Shown: positions 52,257 through 61,114, counted from the stretch's first letter. The stretch is DNA of 64,000 nt from Megamonas funiformis (GCF_010669225.1 NZ_CP048627.1:1067292-1131291); one strand, 5' to 3'. Program-made: numbers and translations. The notes: generated from the letters alone by a model not told the origin.

Positions 52257-53121
52257 TGGATTTGTAAATGTTTTGAAGGCACCAGGAATAACTTCACATG
52301 ATATTGTATCTCATTTACGTAAAGTTTATGGATTGAAAAAAATTGGTCATGCTGGGACTTTAGACCCTGCTGCTGCTGGAGTTTTGCCAGTGGCACTTGG
52401 AAAAGCTACAAGAATGCTTGAGTATATGGACGATGTAGATAAGTCCTATAAAGTAGAAGTAACTTTTGGTCTGAGCACTGATACTGGTGATGATACAGGA
52501 AAAATCATTGAAACGATGGAAAATTATACTATGCCTACAGATGAAAAAGTAAAAGAGGCATTAGAAACATTTCGTGGTGAAATAAAACAAAAACCACCAA
52601 TGTATTCAGCTATTAGAATTAATGGTGAAAAAGCGTATAATTTGGCTCGTAAAAATATAGAAGTAGAAATGCCAGAAAGAGATGTTGTCATTCATGATAT
52701 TAAATTTCAAGAGATGACACAAAATGGTTTTATTTTTGAAGTAGTTTGTTCTAAAGGTACTTATATTCGCAGTTTATGTATGGATATTGGTAAATATTTA
52801 GGAATACCTACAGTGATGAGTTTCTTAATTCGCACTCATGTGGGAGCATTTAAATTAGAAGATGCATTTACTACAGAAGAAATAGGCTTATTACCACATA
52901 TAGCGCTATTATCAATAGATTTTCCGATAAAGCATTTACCAAAATATGTTATTTCTGATGAAGAAGCAGTAATGATTAAACAAGGTAAACAAATTGCTGT
53001 TAAAGAAGATGAAGAAATAACAGAAAAATTTATTCGTTTATATAAAGATAAAGAGTTTGCTGGTATAGGTCGTTATGTATTTAGCGAACATAAGATAGCA
53101 CCACATAAGGTAGTATTATAA
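52249..53121 (+). CDS. truB: tRNA pseudouridine(55) synthase
   Basis: TruB (290 residues) forms pseudouridine 55 in the T-loop of tRNAs. Catalytic motif HAGTLDPAAAGVL with the essential Asp; VLKAPGITSHDIV, YKVEVTFGLSTDTGD and KGTYIRSLCMDIG are characteristic. Starts within the end of nrnA. Last gene of the rimP operon; a terminator follows. Some relatives are followed by ribF and rpsO, which are not here. Confidence 0.96.
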   Translation: MPNGFVNVLKAPGITSHDIVSHLRKVYGLKKIGHAGTLDPAAAGVLPVALGKATRMLEYMDDVDKSYKVEVTFGLSTDTGDDTGKIIETMENYTMPTDEKVKEALETFRGEIKQKPPMYSAIRINGEKAYNLARKNIEVEMPERDVVIHDIKFQEMTQNGFIFEVVCSKGTYIRSLCMDIGKYLGIPTVMSFLIRTHVGAFKLEDAFTTEEIGLLPHIALLSIDFPIKHLPKYVISDEEAVMIKQGKQIAVKEDEEITEKFIRLYKDKEFAGIGRYVFSEHKIAPHKVVL

Positions 53122-53132
53122 AATGAGAAATA

Positions 53133-53170
53133 TAAGAGTATGAATGATAAGAAATTCATACTCTTTTTTC
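53133..53170 (+). terminator. Terminator after truB (end of the rimP operon)
   Basis: Arms AAGAGTATGAAT and ATTCATACTCTT around an 8-9 base loop, followed by TTTTC. Confidence 0.88.
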
Positions 53171-53234
53171 ATAAAGATGATATTTATTATATGATATAAT
53201 TTGATATAGATAATAAAATATAAGGAGAATTATT

Positions 53235-53966
53235 TTGCAAGAAAGATTACAAAAATTTTTAGCTCGTACAGGAATTGCTTCTCGTCGTGGAGCAGAAAAA
53301 TTAATTACAGATGGTAAAATTCGCGTCAATGGGGTAGTTGTTACTGAATTAGGTACGAAAGTTGACCCAGTGAAAGATAAAGTTTCTTATAATGGAAAAA
53401 TGCTTAAAGTAGAAGCAAAAAAAGTTTATTATATTCTTAATAAACCAAAAGGGTATATCTCTAGTGTAAAAGATGAAAAAGGTAGAAAAACAGTTGTAGA
53501 TATTTTATCTGATGTAGAGGAAAGAATTTTCCCTATTGGTCGTTTGGATTATAATACAGAAGGTTTATTATTACTCACAAATGATGGCGAATTTATGAAT
53601 AAATTATTGCATCCTAAGTATGAAATTGGCAAAACTTATGTGGCAAGAATAGACGGCATTATTAATATGGAAGATTTGGATAAATTAGCAAATGGTGTGA
53701 AATTGGAAGATGGCAAGACTGCACCTGCTGATGTATATTTAGATTCCATAAATAAAACTTTGAAAGAATCTCGTGTGGAAATCACTATTTATGAAGGTAA
53801 AAATCGTCAAGTTCGTCGTATGTTCAAGGCTTTAGGATATGAAGTTAAAGCTTTAAAACGCATAGCTTTTGCAGGTCTTACTTTGAGTAAATTAAAACGT
53901 GGAGAATATAGAAAATTAACTGAAACTGAATTATTGCGTTTGCGTAAAAAAATAGGAGATAAATAA
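53235..53966 (+). CDS. rluB: rRNA pseudouridine synthase (RluB/RsuA family)
   Basis: A 243-residue enzyme: S4 RNA-binding domain (about 1-60; RLQKFLARTGIASRRGAEKL) and catalytic domain with PIGRLDYNTEGLLLLTNDG holding the catalytic Asp, and GKNRQVRRMF. It modifies 23S or 16S rRNA; B. subtilis RluB-like is the nearest type. Start TTG 53235 with AAGGAGA upstream. TAATG overlap with the next gene couples them. Confidence 0.93.
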   Translation: MQERLQKFLARTGIASRRGAEKLITDGKIRVNGVVVTELGTKVDPVKDKVSYNGKMLKVEAKKVYYILNKPKGYISSVKDEKGRKTVVDILSDVEERIFPIGRLDYNTEGLLLLTNDGEFMNKLLHPKYEIGKTYVARIDGIINMEDLDKLANGVKLEDGKTAPADVYLDSINKTLKESRVEITIYEGKNRQVRRMFKALGYEVKALKRIAFAGLTLSKLKRGEYRKLTETELLRLRKKIGDK

Positions 53967-55204
53967 TGCGTAAAGTTATTGTTGTTGGCGGTGGTGCTGC
54001 TGGACTCATGGCGGCTGTCAGTGCTGCACAAAATGGTGCAGAAGTGATGTTATTGGAAAAAAATAATCGCTTGGGTAAAAAATTATTAATCACTGGTAAA
54101 GGTCGTTGTAATGTAACAAATACAGCACCATTGCAAGAGTTTGTAAAAAATATTCCTGGTAATGGTAGATTTTTATATAGTGTATTTAGCAAATTTTTTA
54201 ATTGGGATATCAGAAGCTTTTTTGAAGAATTAGATGTGCCATTAAAAGAAGAACGCGGTGGACGAATTTTCCCTGTAAGTGATAAAGCAATTGATATTGT
54301 AAATGCTTTTGAAAAGATATTGCATAGATTGGCTGTACAGATAAAGTTAAATGAAAGTGTAAAATTTTTAAAAGTAGATAATAATAAAGTAACAGGTGTA
54401 ATCACTGAAGAAGATAAATTATATGAAGCTGATGCTGTTATTTTAGCTACAGGTGGCTCATCTTTCCCTGGAACAGGCTCAACAGGCGATGGTTATCGCA
54501 TGGCAAAACAGATTGGGCATACTATTGAAGATTTATTTCCAGCACTTGTACCTTTAGAATGTGAAGAAGATTGGGTAAAAGATTTCCAAGGTTTATCACT
54601 TCGCAATGTAAATTTAAAGGTATTAGTTGATGGTGATGTAAAAAAAGAAATGTTTGGCGAAATGTTATTCACTCATTTTGGTGTAAGTGGGCCAATTATT
54701 TTGACTTTAAGTCGTGATATTGCTAAATGGTTAAGAGAAGGGAAATTGGTAGAATTATCTTTAAATCTTAAACCTGCTTTGACAAAAGAACAGCTTGATA
54801 AACGAATTTGTAGAGATTTTGAAAAATATAGTAGAAAACAAATAAAAAATGCTTTAGGCGATTTATTGCCAAGCAAAATGATTAGTACAGTGATTGATTT
54901 AGCTTTTATTGATGAAAATAAATTTGTAAATCAAATAAGCAAGGCTGAACGCGAAAGATTAGTTGACTTATTGCAAGATATGGTGATGACTGTTACAAAG
55001 ACAAGACCACTTAGCGAAGCTATTGTAACAGCTGGCGGTATTTCTACAAAAGAGATAAATCCTAAAACTATGGAGTCAAAACTAATTAAAGATTTATACT
55101 GTGTTGGCGAAGTAGTAGATGTGGACGCTTTTACAGGCGGATATAATTTGCAAGCAGCTTTTTCTATGGGCTTTGTTGCTGGTGAAGCTAGTAGTTTAGA
55201 GTAA
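53966..55204 (+). CDS. HI0933-family FAD-dependent oxidoreductase
   Basis: A 412-residue flavoprotein of the HI0933/YhiN/BaiN family: N-terminal dinucleotide-binding VVGGGAAGLMAAVSAAQ, then LGKKLLITGKGRCNVTN, a family-specific motif, LATGGSSFPGTGSTGDGYRM and the C-terminal FTGGYNLQAAFSMGFVAG. Some members reduce double bonds of bile acids or act in tRNA or steroid chemistry, but the role of most is unknown. Coupled to rluB by one-base overlap, a frequent pairing in Firmicutes. Confidence 0.9.
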   Translation: MRKVIVVGGGAAGLMAAVSAAQNGAEVMLLEKNNRLGKKLLITGKGRCNVTNTAPLQEFVKNIPGNGRFLYSVFSKFFNWDIRSFFEELDVPLKEERGGRIFPVSDKAIDIVNAFEKILHRLAVQIKLNESVKFLKVDNNKVTGVITEEDKLYEADAVILATGGSSFPGTGSTGDGYRMAKQIGHTIEDLFPALVPLECEEDWVKDFQGLSLRNVNLKVLVDGDVKKEMFGEMLFTHFGVSGPIILTLSRDIAKWLREGKLVELSLNLKPALTKEQLDKRICRDFEKYSRKQIKNALGDLLPSKMISTVIDLAFIDENKFVNQISKAERERLVDLLQDMVMTVTKTRPLSEAIVTAGGISTKEINPKTMESKLIKDLYCVGEVVDVDAFTGGYNLQAAFSMGFVAGEASSLE

Positions 55205-55302
55205 TATTTTTTAGTAAATAGTTTTTTTGAAAAAAATTTCATGCTATACTATAAATTAGATAGGATTTATTTAATTTTATAGTAAGGTGGGATTGAAGCT
55301 CG

Positions 55303-55722
55303 ATGAAAATATCAACTAAAGGTAGATATGCATTGCGATTGATGTTAGATATCGCATTAAATGATGCAAAAACACCGGTTCGAATAAAGGATATTGCTGA
55401 ACGACAGCAGATTTCAGATAAGTATCTGGAACAAATAGTATCTAGTTTAAATAAGGCAGGATTTGTAAAAAGCTTGCGTGGACCGCAGGGCGGATATCGA
55501 CTGACTAAAAAACCAGAAGAATATACAGTAGGCATGATTTTACGTTTGATAGAGGGAAGTTTAGCCCCAGTAGCTTGCCTTGATGATGATATCAATAATT
55601 GTACACGTGCAGATAGATGTCCAACATTAATTCTTTGGGAAAAATTATATGATGCTATAAGTGAAGTTGTGGATAATATTACTTTGGCGGATTTAATTAG
55701 TTGGCAAAAAAATATGAAGTAG
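55303..55722 (+). CDS. Rrf2-family regulator, IscR-like with three cysteines
   Basis: A 139-residue winged-helix regulator. KISTKGRYALRLMLDIA, then ISDKYLEQIVSSLNKAGFV and SLRGPQGGYRL are Rrf2 signatures. Cysteines 92, 100 and 106 (spacing 7 and 5) match the Fe-S ligands of IscR/NsrR proteins, so it probably senses iron-sulfur status or nitric oxide rather than acting as the cluster-less CymR. No isc, suf or nif genes are adjacent, unlike the usual iscR-iscS-iscU order. ATG start. It is followed by a terminator, so monocistronic. Confidence 0.92.
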   Translation: MKISTKGRYALRLMLDIALNDAKTPVRIKDIAERQQISDKYLEQIVSSLNKAGFVKSLRGPQGGYRLTKKPEEYTVGMILRLIEGSLAPVACLDDDINNCTRADRCPTLILWEKLYDAISEVVDNITLADLISWQKNMK

Positions 55723-55725
55723 AGG

Positions 55726-55776
55726 AAAAAGATTAATTAATATGCCTACTAAGGTAAATTAATTAATCTTTTTTTG
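55726..55776 (+). terminator. Terminator after the Rrf2 gene
   Basis: Arms AAAAAGATTAATTAAT and ATTAATTAATCTTTTT, perfect, followed by further T. Confidence 0.88.
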
Positions 55777-55814
55777 TAATTAATTTTGTTGTGGAGAATA
55801 AGGAGGGTATCTTA

Positions 55815-56597
55815 ATGTATGATGAATATATAGAAAAACAATTGGTAGAAATCAGTAAATGGGAACAGCAAAAACCCAGCGTAGTCAATACTGGCATGAA
55901 TAAGATTTTTTCACCTATGAGTAAATTTACGAGAAAAGTAATTCCAGAGGTGGTAGTAGAAAAGGCAATATATCATGCCCATGATATTGGTCAAAAATTA
56001 GCAAGTAAAAATGATATTTTGAAAAATGCTGGTGTAGATACTATCGAAGAATTGCGTCATAAAGATTTGGCACTATCTGATAAGTTAGCTAGTAATGTGC
56101 ATAAATGGGCGATAGGTTTTGCTGGTTCTGAAGGGTTTGCTACAGGGCTTGGCGGTACAGCAACAATGGTAGCTGATGTGGGGGCTGTTATAGTTTTAGC
56201 TTTTAGAACTATTCATAAAATTGCTATGTGTTATGGGTATGAAGTGAAATCAGCTGAAGATAAAGAATTTGTGTTGAATATTTTGTCTGTATCAGGTGCT
56301 AATGATATGAAAGAGAAAAAGGAAGCATTATTGGCATTGAAATCAGATTTTTTACAAAAGAAAATAATTGAAGAAGTTTTAATGAGCAATTTAGTCAAAA
56401 AAGTCGCTAAACAATTAGGTATTAATTTGACTAAACGTAAGTTGATGCAGATAATGCCGATTATAGGAGCAGGCATAGGTGCAGCAGTTAATGCTTCATA
56501 TATAAATGATATCGCATGGACAGCTCGTCGTTCGTATCAATTAAAATGGCTTGCTGATAATGAATATATAGATGCTAATAATTTGAATAATATTTAA
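55815..56597 (+). CDS. EcsC family protein
   Basis: A 260-residue protein of the EcsC family, with a Gly/Ala-rich hydrophobic centre (AGSEGFATGLGGTATMVADV) and a C-terminal IIGAGIGAAVNASYINDIA followed by AxRxY (ARRSYQ), typical of the family. EcsC lies next to the Ecs ABC exporter in Bacillus, but stand-alone members are widespread and their function is unknown. ATG 55815 with AAGGAGGG upstream is preferred to the frame opening at 55791. It precedes the Gfo/Idh gene by 14 bases, so they are probably co-transcribed. Confidence 0.86.
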   Translation: MYDEYIEKQLVEISKWEQQKPSVVNTGMNKIFSPMSKFTRKVIPEVVVEKAIYHAHDIGQKLASKNDILKNAGVDTIEELRHKDLALSDKLASNVHKWAIGFAGSEGFATGLGGTATMVADVGAVIVLAFRTIHKIAMCYGYEVKSAEDKEFVLNILSVSGANDMKEKKEALLALKSDFLQKKIIEEVLMSNLVKKVAKQLGINLTKRKLMQIMPIIGAGIGAAVNASYINDIAWTARRSYQLKWLADNEYIDANNLNNI

Positions 56598-56611
56598 GGA
56601 GTTTTAATTTA

Positions 56612-57598
56612 ATGAAACAGATGAAAGTTGGTATTGTAGGAACAGGTTTAATCGCTTCTTTGATGGCAAAAACTTTGAATGGATTAAATGATGAAAATAT
56701 AAAAAATTATGCAGTAGCTTCAAGAACTTTGATTAAGGCAAAAACATTTGCAGATGAATATAAAATAGAAAAAGCTTATAGTTCTTATATGGAATTAATT
56801 CAAGATAAAGATATTGATTTAGTCTATATTGCCGTACCACATAATGAGCATTATCGCATAGCTAAATTATGTATAGAAAATAAAAAGAATGTTTTGTGTG
56901 AAAAACCTTTTACTGTAAATGCAGAAGAAACAAAGGATTTATTAGCTTTAGCTAAAGAAAATAATGTACTTATCACAGAAGCAATTTGGACAAGATATAT
57001 GCCTTCACGAAAATTAATAAATGATGTTATTGCTTCTGGCATTATAGGGCAAGTACATTCAATTCAGGCAAATTTAGGTTATCCGCTTAAAGATGTGAAA
57101 CGTATGATTTCTCCAGAACTTGCTGGCGGTGCTTTGCTTGATGTAGGTGTATATACCGTTAATTTTGCTTTGATGGTATTTGGCAATGATATAAAAGATA
57201 TTTTTGCAAAAGCTGTGATGTCAGATAAAGGTGTAGATTTGACAGATAGTATAACAATCACTTGGAATGATGGGAAAATGGCAGTTCTTCATGCTTCTAT
57301 AATGACACCAACAGATAGATGTGGTTTTATTTATGGAGAAAAAGGTTATATTTGTGTAACTAATATCAATAATCCTGAAGCAATAAAAATTTATGATGTA
57401 GAACATAATTTAATCAAAGAAGTAGAAATACCAAAACAAGTAACAGGATATGAATATGAAGTTTTAGCTTGTGCTAAAGCGATTGATAAAAATGAATTAG
57501 AATGTGAAGCAATGCCACATAAAGAAACTATTTTCGTCATGGAAATATTAGATAAAATACGCAATCAATGGAATATGAAATATCCTTTTGAAAAATAA
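56612..57598 (+). CDS. Gfo/Idh/MocA-family oxidoreductase
   Basis: A 328-residue NAD(P)-dependent dehydrogenase: N-terminal Rossmann fold with VGIVGTGLIASLMAKTL, the EKP motif in NVLCEKPFTV (catalytic Lys), and a C-terminal alpha/beta domain with GGALLDVGVYTVNFAL containing the usual Gly-Gly and Asp-x-Gly residues. The family oxidises or reduces sugars and cyclitols or acts as trans-dihydrodiol dehydrogenase; this sequence is closest in look to the latter, but substrate is unknown. Follows EcsC closely and ends in a terminator. Confidence 0.9.
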   Translation: MKQMKVGIVGTGLIASLMAKTLNGLNDENIKNYAVASRTLIKAKTFADEYKIEKAYSSYMELIQDKDIDLVYIAVPHNEHYRIAKLCIENKKNVLCEKPFTVNAEETKDLLALAKENNVLITEAIWTRYMPSRKLINDVIASGIIGQVHSIQANLGYPLKDVKRMISPELAGGALLDVGVYTVNFALMVFGNDIKDIFAKAVMSDKGVDLTDSITITWNDGKMAVLHASIMTPTDRCGFIYGEKGYICVTNINNPEAIKIYDVEHNLIKEVEIPKQVTGYEYEVLACAKAIDKNELECEAMPHKETIFVMEILDKIRNQWNMKYPFEK

Positions 57599-57612
57599 AT
57601 AAGTAGAAAAAG

Positions 57613-57641
57613 AAAACGCCTTATGATTAAGGCGTTTTTAC
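57613..57641 (+). terminator. Terminator after the Gfo/Idh gene
   Basis: Arms AAAACGCCTTA and TAAGGCGTTTT with a short loop, then TTAC. Confidence 0.85.
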
Positions 57642-57758
57642 ATTGATAAATAATTTTAATGATAATTTAATCAAACTAGGTGAGTAAGTTTATTGAGCTT
57701 AAGATAGATAATTTGTATAATAGAGTTTAGATAGGGTATAGATTTAAGAGGTGAAAAT

Positions 57759-58643
57759 ATGATGGATAAAATTATAGATTGTCATATGCATTTTTCAGCT
57801 AAAGGGATATTTAATAAAACAGCTGAAAATATTGGTTTAAAATGTACCTTAGAAGAAGTACAAAATGAATTTAAGAAAAATAATATAGTTTTAGGTATTG
57901 GTATGGGTGTGGATATTTGCGAAGAAAATAATCTTAGTAATCCACAGATAATATATCATGGAAAAGAAAAATTTCCGCCTTTTTTAGCACAATGTTTAGG
58001 TATTAATGCATTGGCTATTAATAAGGAAAATCTTAAAGATACATTAGATAGTTTTAAGCAAAAATTAGAAGAAAATTCAACAGTTGGATTAAAGATTTAT
58101 ACAGGATATCAACCATATTTAGCTACAGATAAGAAATATAGAGATTTTTATAAATTAGCACAGAAATATTATGTACCAGTGGTTTTTCATATGGGCGATA
58201 CAGCAAATTCAATGGGAAAATTAAAATATTCACAGCCTTTAATCATAGATGAAGTGGCTGTTGATTTCCCTAAGGTGAAATTTGTAATTGCTCATTGCGG
58301 AACTCCATGGGTGGCTGATGCAGTAGAAGTAGTAGCTAAAAATAAAAATGTATATATGGATTTGTCAGGTTTGATGGAAGGCAAATTTAAAGCTAAAAAA
58401 CAGATAAAAGAATTTAAACCATATTTAAATATATTTAGAACATGGTTTAATTATTTACATGATTATCAAAAATTGATGTATGGCTCTGATTGGCCTTTAG
58501 TGGATATGAAAGAGTATATTAAAGTAATACAATCAATAATACCTAAAAAGGCTTATGATGATGTATTTTATCATAATGCTTTAAAGGTTTTTGATAGATT
58601 ACCAGAATATTTAAAGAAACAGGAGAAAAAAATTTATGATTAA
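57759..58643 (+). CDS. Metal-dependent amidohydrolase (amidohydrolase_2 type)
   Basis: A 294-residue TIM-barrel hydrolase. Metal-site motifs: DCHMHFS at the N-terminus, VFHMGDTA, VIAHCGTPW and YGSDWPL near the C-terminus, the pattern of the amidohydrolase_2 (ACMSD-like) family, including decarboxylases and lactonases. The substrate is unknown. GAGGTGAAA precedes tandem ATGs at 57759/57762. Its last eight bases overlap the LptA-like gene, an odd partner. Confidence 0.88.
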   Translation: MMDKIIDCHMHFSAKGIFNKTAENIGLKCTLEEVQNEFKKNNIVLGIGMGVDICEENNLSNPQIIYHGKEKFPPFLAQCLGINALAINKENLKDTLDSFKQKLEENSTVGLKIYTGYQPYLATDKKYRDFYKLAQKYYVPVVFHMGDTANSMGKLKYSQPLIIDEVAVDFPKVKFVIAHCGTPWVADAVEVVAKNKNVYMDLSGLMEGKFKAKKQIKEFKPYLNIFRTWFNYLHDYQKLMYGSDWPLVDMKEYIKVIQSIIPKKAYDDVFYHNALKVFDRLPEYLKKQEKKIYD

Positions 58644-59139
58644 ATTAAAGCTTCTAATAAAATCAATGTTTTTAGTTTGTGTATTGATGTTATCTATGGT
58701 AGGAGTATCTAGTGCAAGTGTATCCGTAACATCTGATAGCAAGTATTTTGATATTTCCTCAGGTTGTTTTGTACTTGAAGGAAATGTCTTAGTAAAGACT
58801 GATACAAGAACTATAGGAGCAGATAAAGCTCGTGTCAATTTAGTAACTAAAGAAGTATGGGCAAATGGCAATGTATATGTAGAAGAACCTCAAGAAGAAA
58901 TAAAATTTAAAGGTGGCAGTGTCTATGCTTCTGATGAATTAAAAACAGCAATTATAAAAGGCGATGCTATTTTAGAAAGACCAGATATAACTATTCAAGC
59001 AGAAAAATGTTCTTTCAATTGGCGAACTAAAATAGCAGAATTTAGTGGATTAGTAGAAGTACATCAAGATGGCAAAACAAATGTATATGATGTAATTCAA
59101 TATGATGTAATTAATAATAAAATTATTGATGCAAAATAA
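58636..59139 (+). CDS. LptA/OstA-like periplasmic protein
   Basis: A 167-residue exported protein: signal peptide (about 1-27, ending VGVSSASVS) and an OstA/LptA N-terminal-type beta-jellyroll. Repeating strands include GNVLVKTDTRTIGADKARVN, then EVWANGNVYVEEP and IIKGDAILERPD. LptA bridges the periplasm for lipopolysaccharide transport in diderm bacteria. Here it is not beside lptB or lptC, and is overlapped by an amidohydrolase gene, so it may be an accessory LptA-fold protein rather than the main bridge. ATG start with AGGAGA ten bases upstream. Its presence is the best local sign of an outer membrane. Confidence 0.83.
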   Translation: MIKLKLLIKSMFLVCVLMLSMVGVSSASVSVTSDSKYFDISSGCFVLEGNVLVKTDTRTIGADKARVNLVTKEVWANGNVYVEEPQEEIKFKGGSVYASDELKTAIIKGDAILERPDITIQAEKCSFNWRTKIAEFSGLVEVHQDGKTNVYDVIQYDVINNKIIDAK

Positions 59140-59162
59140 TAAAAAATATATTTGATAAAAAT

Positions 59163-59189
59163 AAAAGGCACTTATTAGTGCCTTTTTTG
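59163..59189. terminator. Terminator between LptA-like and dehydrogenase genes
   Basis: Arms AAAAGGCAC and GTGCCTTTT with a six-base loop and T-run, between convergent genes. Confidence 0.88.
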
Positions 59190-60272
59190 TTAATTTAAAT
59201 GTTCTTGATGATAAATTTCTAAATCCATGATAGCATCATAAACCATTTCACGAGTGATTTTGTATGGTACATGGACAATATCATTTGTGGTCATTACTTT
59301 ATCTAATACAATATCGAGTTCTTCTTTAGTACTGATTTCAATATCTTTTAGACAAGTTGGTAATTTAGCTTGGCGGTTAAATGCATAAACTTTTTCAAAT
59401 TCAGTTTGTTGTTTATCTAAAAGTAACATTACAAGTACGCCATAACTTACAAGTTCGCCGTGAAGATGTTTTTCTCCTTGAGGAAGCATAGTGCAACCAT
59501 AATATATAGAGTGAGCAAGACAACTATTGTAATCATTTATAACAAGTACTGAAACAAGACCTGTACTTACGATTATAGTTAATACTACTTGTTCTAAAGC
59601 TTCACTTACTTGATGATTTTTAGCAGAAGTCAAAGCTTCAAGACCGTATTGCAATAAAGTATCAGAACAATTTTTGCTGATTTGTACACCTAAAGCATTT
59701 GTATGGCTCATTTCATCATTACGAGAGGAAAAGCCAGTTTCATATTGTTTGGATAAAGCATCACCGATACCAGCCCAGATATATTCATAAGGAGCTTCAG
59801 TGATTATTTTTGTATTAATAAAGCTATGTAGAGGGCTTTTTTGAGGGAAATATAATTCTTTGAAGCCATGAGTTTCATCATCATAAATTACGCAAACAGC
59901 TGTTACAGGAGAGCAGTTAGAAGCTATTGTTGGGAAAGAAAAAACAGGCTTATTTTCCATATCGCAAAGAGTTTTGCAAGTATCAATAGCACGACCACCG
60001 CCTACAGCAAAAACCATATCTGCTTTTTGAAATTGAGGATTTTGGGCAAGTTTTTTTATATTAGCATAAGTAGAGTCGCCACCGTACCAGATAAAATCGA
60101 TTATTTCAATATTAGAATTATGTACTCCAGCTAAAAGAGCATCTTTAGCTTTAGAAATTGCTGTTTTACCACCGATAACTACAGCTGTTTTGCCATAAGC
60201 ACCACAAACTTTTGGAATTTGATTGTAAACATCACTGCCTACACTATATGAAGGTAAAAATACTGTATTCAT
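59190..60272 (-). CDS. Iron-type alcohol dehydrogenase (glycerol dehydrogenase family)
   Basis: A 360-residue group III metal-dependent dehydrogenase resembling GldA. NAD-binding region VFAVGGGRAIDTCKTL; metal ligands Asp in WAGIGDALSKQYE and two His in LAHSIYYGC and HGELVSYGV; SFPTIASNCSPVTA is typical. It oxidises glycerol or another small polyol, or reduces the ketone; some members make glycerol-1-phosphate. ATG 60272 with AAGGTGG eight bases upstream is preferred to the GTG at 60284 inside that site. Monocistronic. Confidence 0.88.
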   Translation of the reverse strand: MNTVFLPSYSVGSDVYNQIPKVCGAYGKTAVVIGGKTAISKAKDALLAGVHNSNIEIIDFIWYGGDSTYANIKKLAQNPQFQKADMVFAVGGGRAIDTCKTLCDMENKPVFSFPTIASNCSPVTAVCVIYDDETHGFKELYFPQKSPLHSFINTKIITEAPYEYIWAGIGDALSKQYETGFSSRNDEMSHTNALGVQISKNCSDTLLQYGLEALTSAKNHQVSEALEQVVLTIIVSTGLVSVLVINDYNSCLAHSIYYGCTMLPQGEKHLHGELVSYGVLVMLLLDKQQTEFEKVYAFNRQAKLPTCLKDIEISTKEELDIVLDKVMTTNDIVHVPYKITREMVYDAIMDLEIYHQEHLN

Positions 60273-60449
60273 AAATAAAACCACCTTATAATTAAATAAT
60301 ATATTTAATATTATTATTTAAAACTTTTTGTATTTGCAAAGTAATTAATAGTTTATAACTAAAAAATAAAATTGTCAAGTTGTAAACTATATAATTAAAA
60401 AAATAAGTATGATATAATAATATAAAAAATTATATTAGGCGGTGATTTT

Positions 60450-60611
60450 ATGGGTAAGGATAAAGGTTTGGAAAAATTTTTAAAAGAAGCAGAAGTTTTA
60501 TTTGATGGCAATACATATAAGTTGAATATAGAAGAAAAAAATCAGATACAAGAAGCACTAGAAATGGCTTTTTGGGACGCAAAAGAAAGAAATAAACGAA
60601 AGAAAAAATAA
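60450..60611 (+). CDS. Small charged protein paired with ImmA/IrrE
   Basis: A 53-residue frame with ATG 60450 and GGCGGTGAT upstream, ending three bases before the ImmA/IrrE gene. The product is rich in Lys and Glu, mostly helical in look (EKFLKEAEVLFD, then NIEEKNQIQEALEMAFWDAK) with a basic end, no helix-turn-helix and no cysteine. I do not recognise a family. The coupling and clear ribosome-binding site argue that it is real. It could be an adaptor or substrate of the peptidase. Confidence 0.65.
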   Translation: MGKDKGLEKFLKEAEVLFDGNTYKLNIEEKNQIQEALEMAFWDAKERNKRKKK

Positions 60612-60614
60612 ATT

Positions 60615-61067
60615 ATGCGAAAAAATATAAAATTAAGAGTGAAAAATTTAGTTAATAAATATCAAACAGCAGATCCATTTGCATTGGCAAAGGAATTAGA
60701 TGTAAATATTTTATATGTGCCACTTCCTGAAAAGATACGTGGAATATTGGTGCGTGTTTTGCGAAAAAAGACTATTTTATTGAATGATAAATTGAATTAT
60801 GAAGCTCAAAAAATTGTAATTTGTCATGAACTTGGTCATGTGCGTATGCATTGGCATGCAGGTTATTTTTTTCAACATGAAGGAATATATTATTCTCCTG
60901 CTCGTTATGAATGTGAAGCAAATGAGTTTGCTATTCATTTATTGAATTATTCTAGTGATTTTATTTATGATAAAGATTATATATTAGAAGTATTGGCTAA
61001 GGAAAATCCCAATCCATATGAAGTGCATAAAATCATCAATGCTTTGATGCAAATTGAAAGTATTTAA
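60615..61067 (+). CDS. ImmA/IrrE-family zinc metallopeptidase
   Basis: A 150-residue protein with the zinc motif HELGH in IVICHELGHVRMHWH and the third ligand Glu in YECEANEFAIHLL, the ImmA/IrrE pattern. Members cleave repressors of mobile elements (ImmA) or the DdrO repressor (IrrE). Here there is no XRE-type repressor; instead a 53-residue protein precedes it by three bases. The N-terminal part (YQTADPFALAKELDVNILYV) is the usual substrate-recognition portion. Followed by a terminator. Confidence 0.9.
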   Translation: MRKNIKLRVKNLVNKYQTADPFALAKELDVNILYVPLPEKIRGILVRVLRKKTILLNDKLNYEAQKIVICHELGHVRMHWHAGYFFQHEGIYYSPARYECEANEFAIHLLNYSSDFIYDKDYILEVLAKENPNPYEVHKIINALMQIESI

Positions 61068-61100
61068 AAATACCAGCTAAAATGATAGCTGGTATTTTAT
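61066..61100. terminator. Terminator after the ImmA/IrrE gene
   Basis: Arms AAAATACCAGCT and AGCTGGTATTTT around a seven-base loop; convergent with the flavoprotein pseudogene. Confidence 0.85.
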
Positions 61101-61114
61101 TTATCAGATGATTA

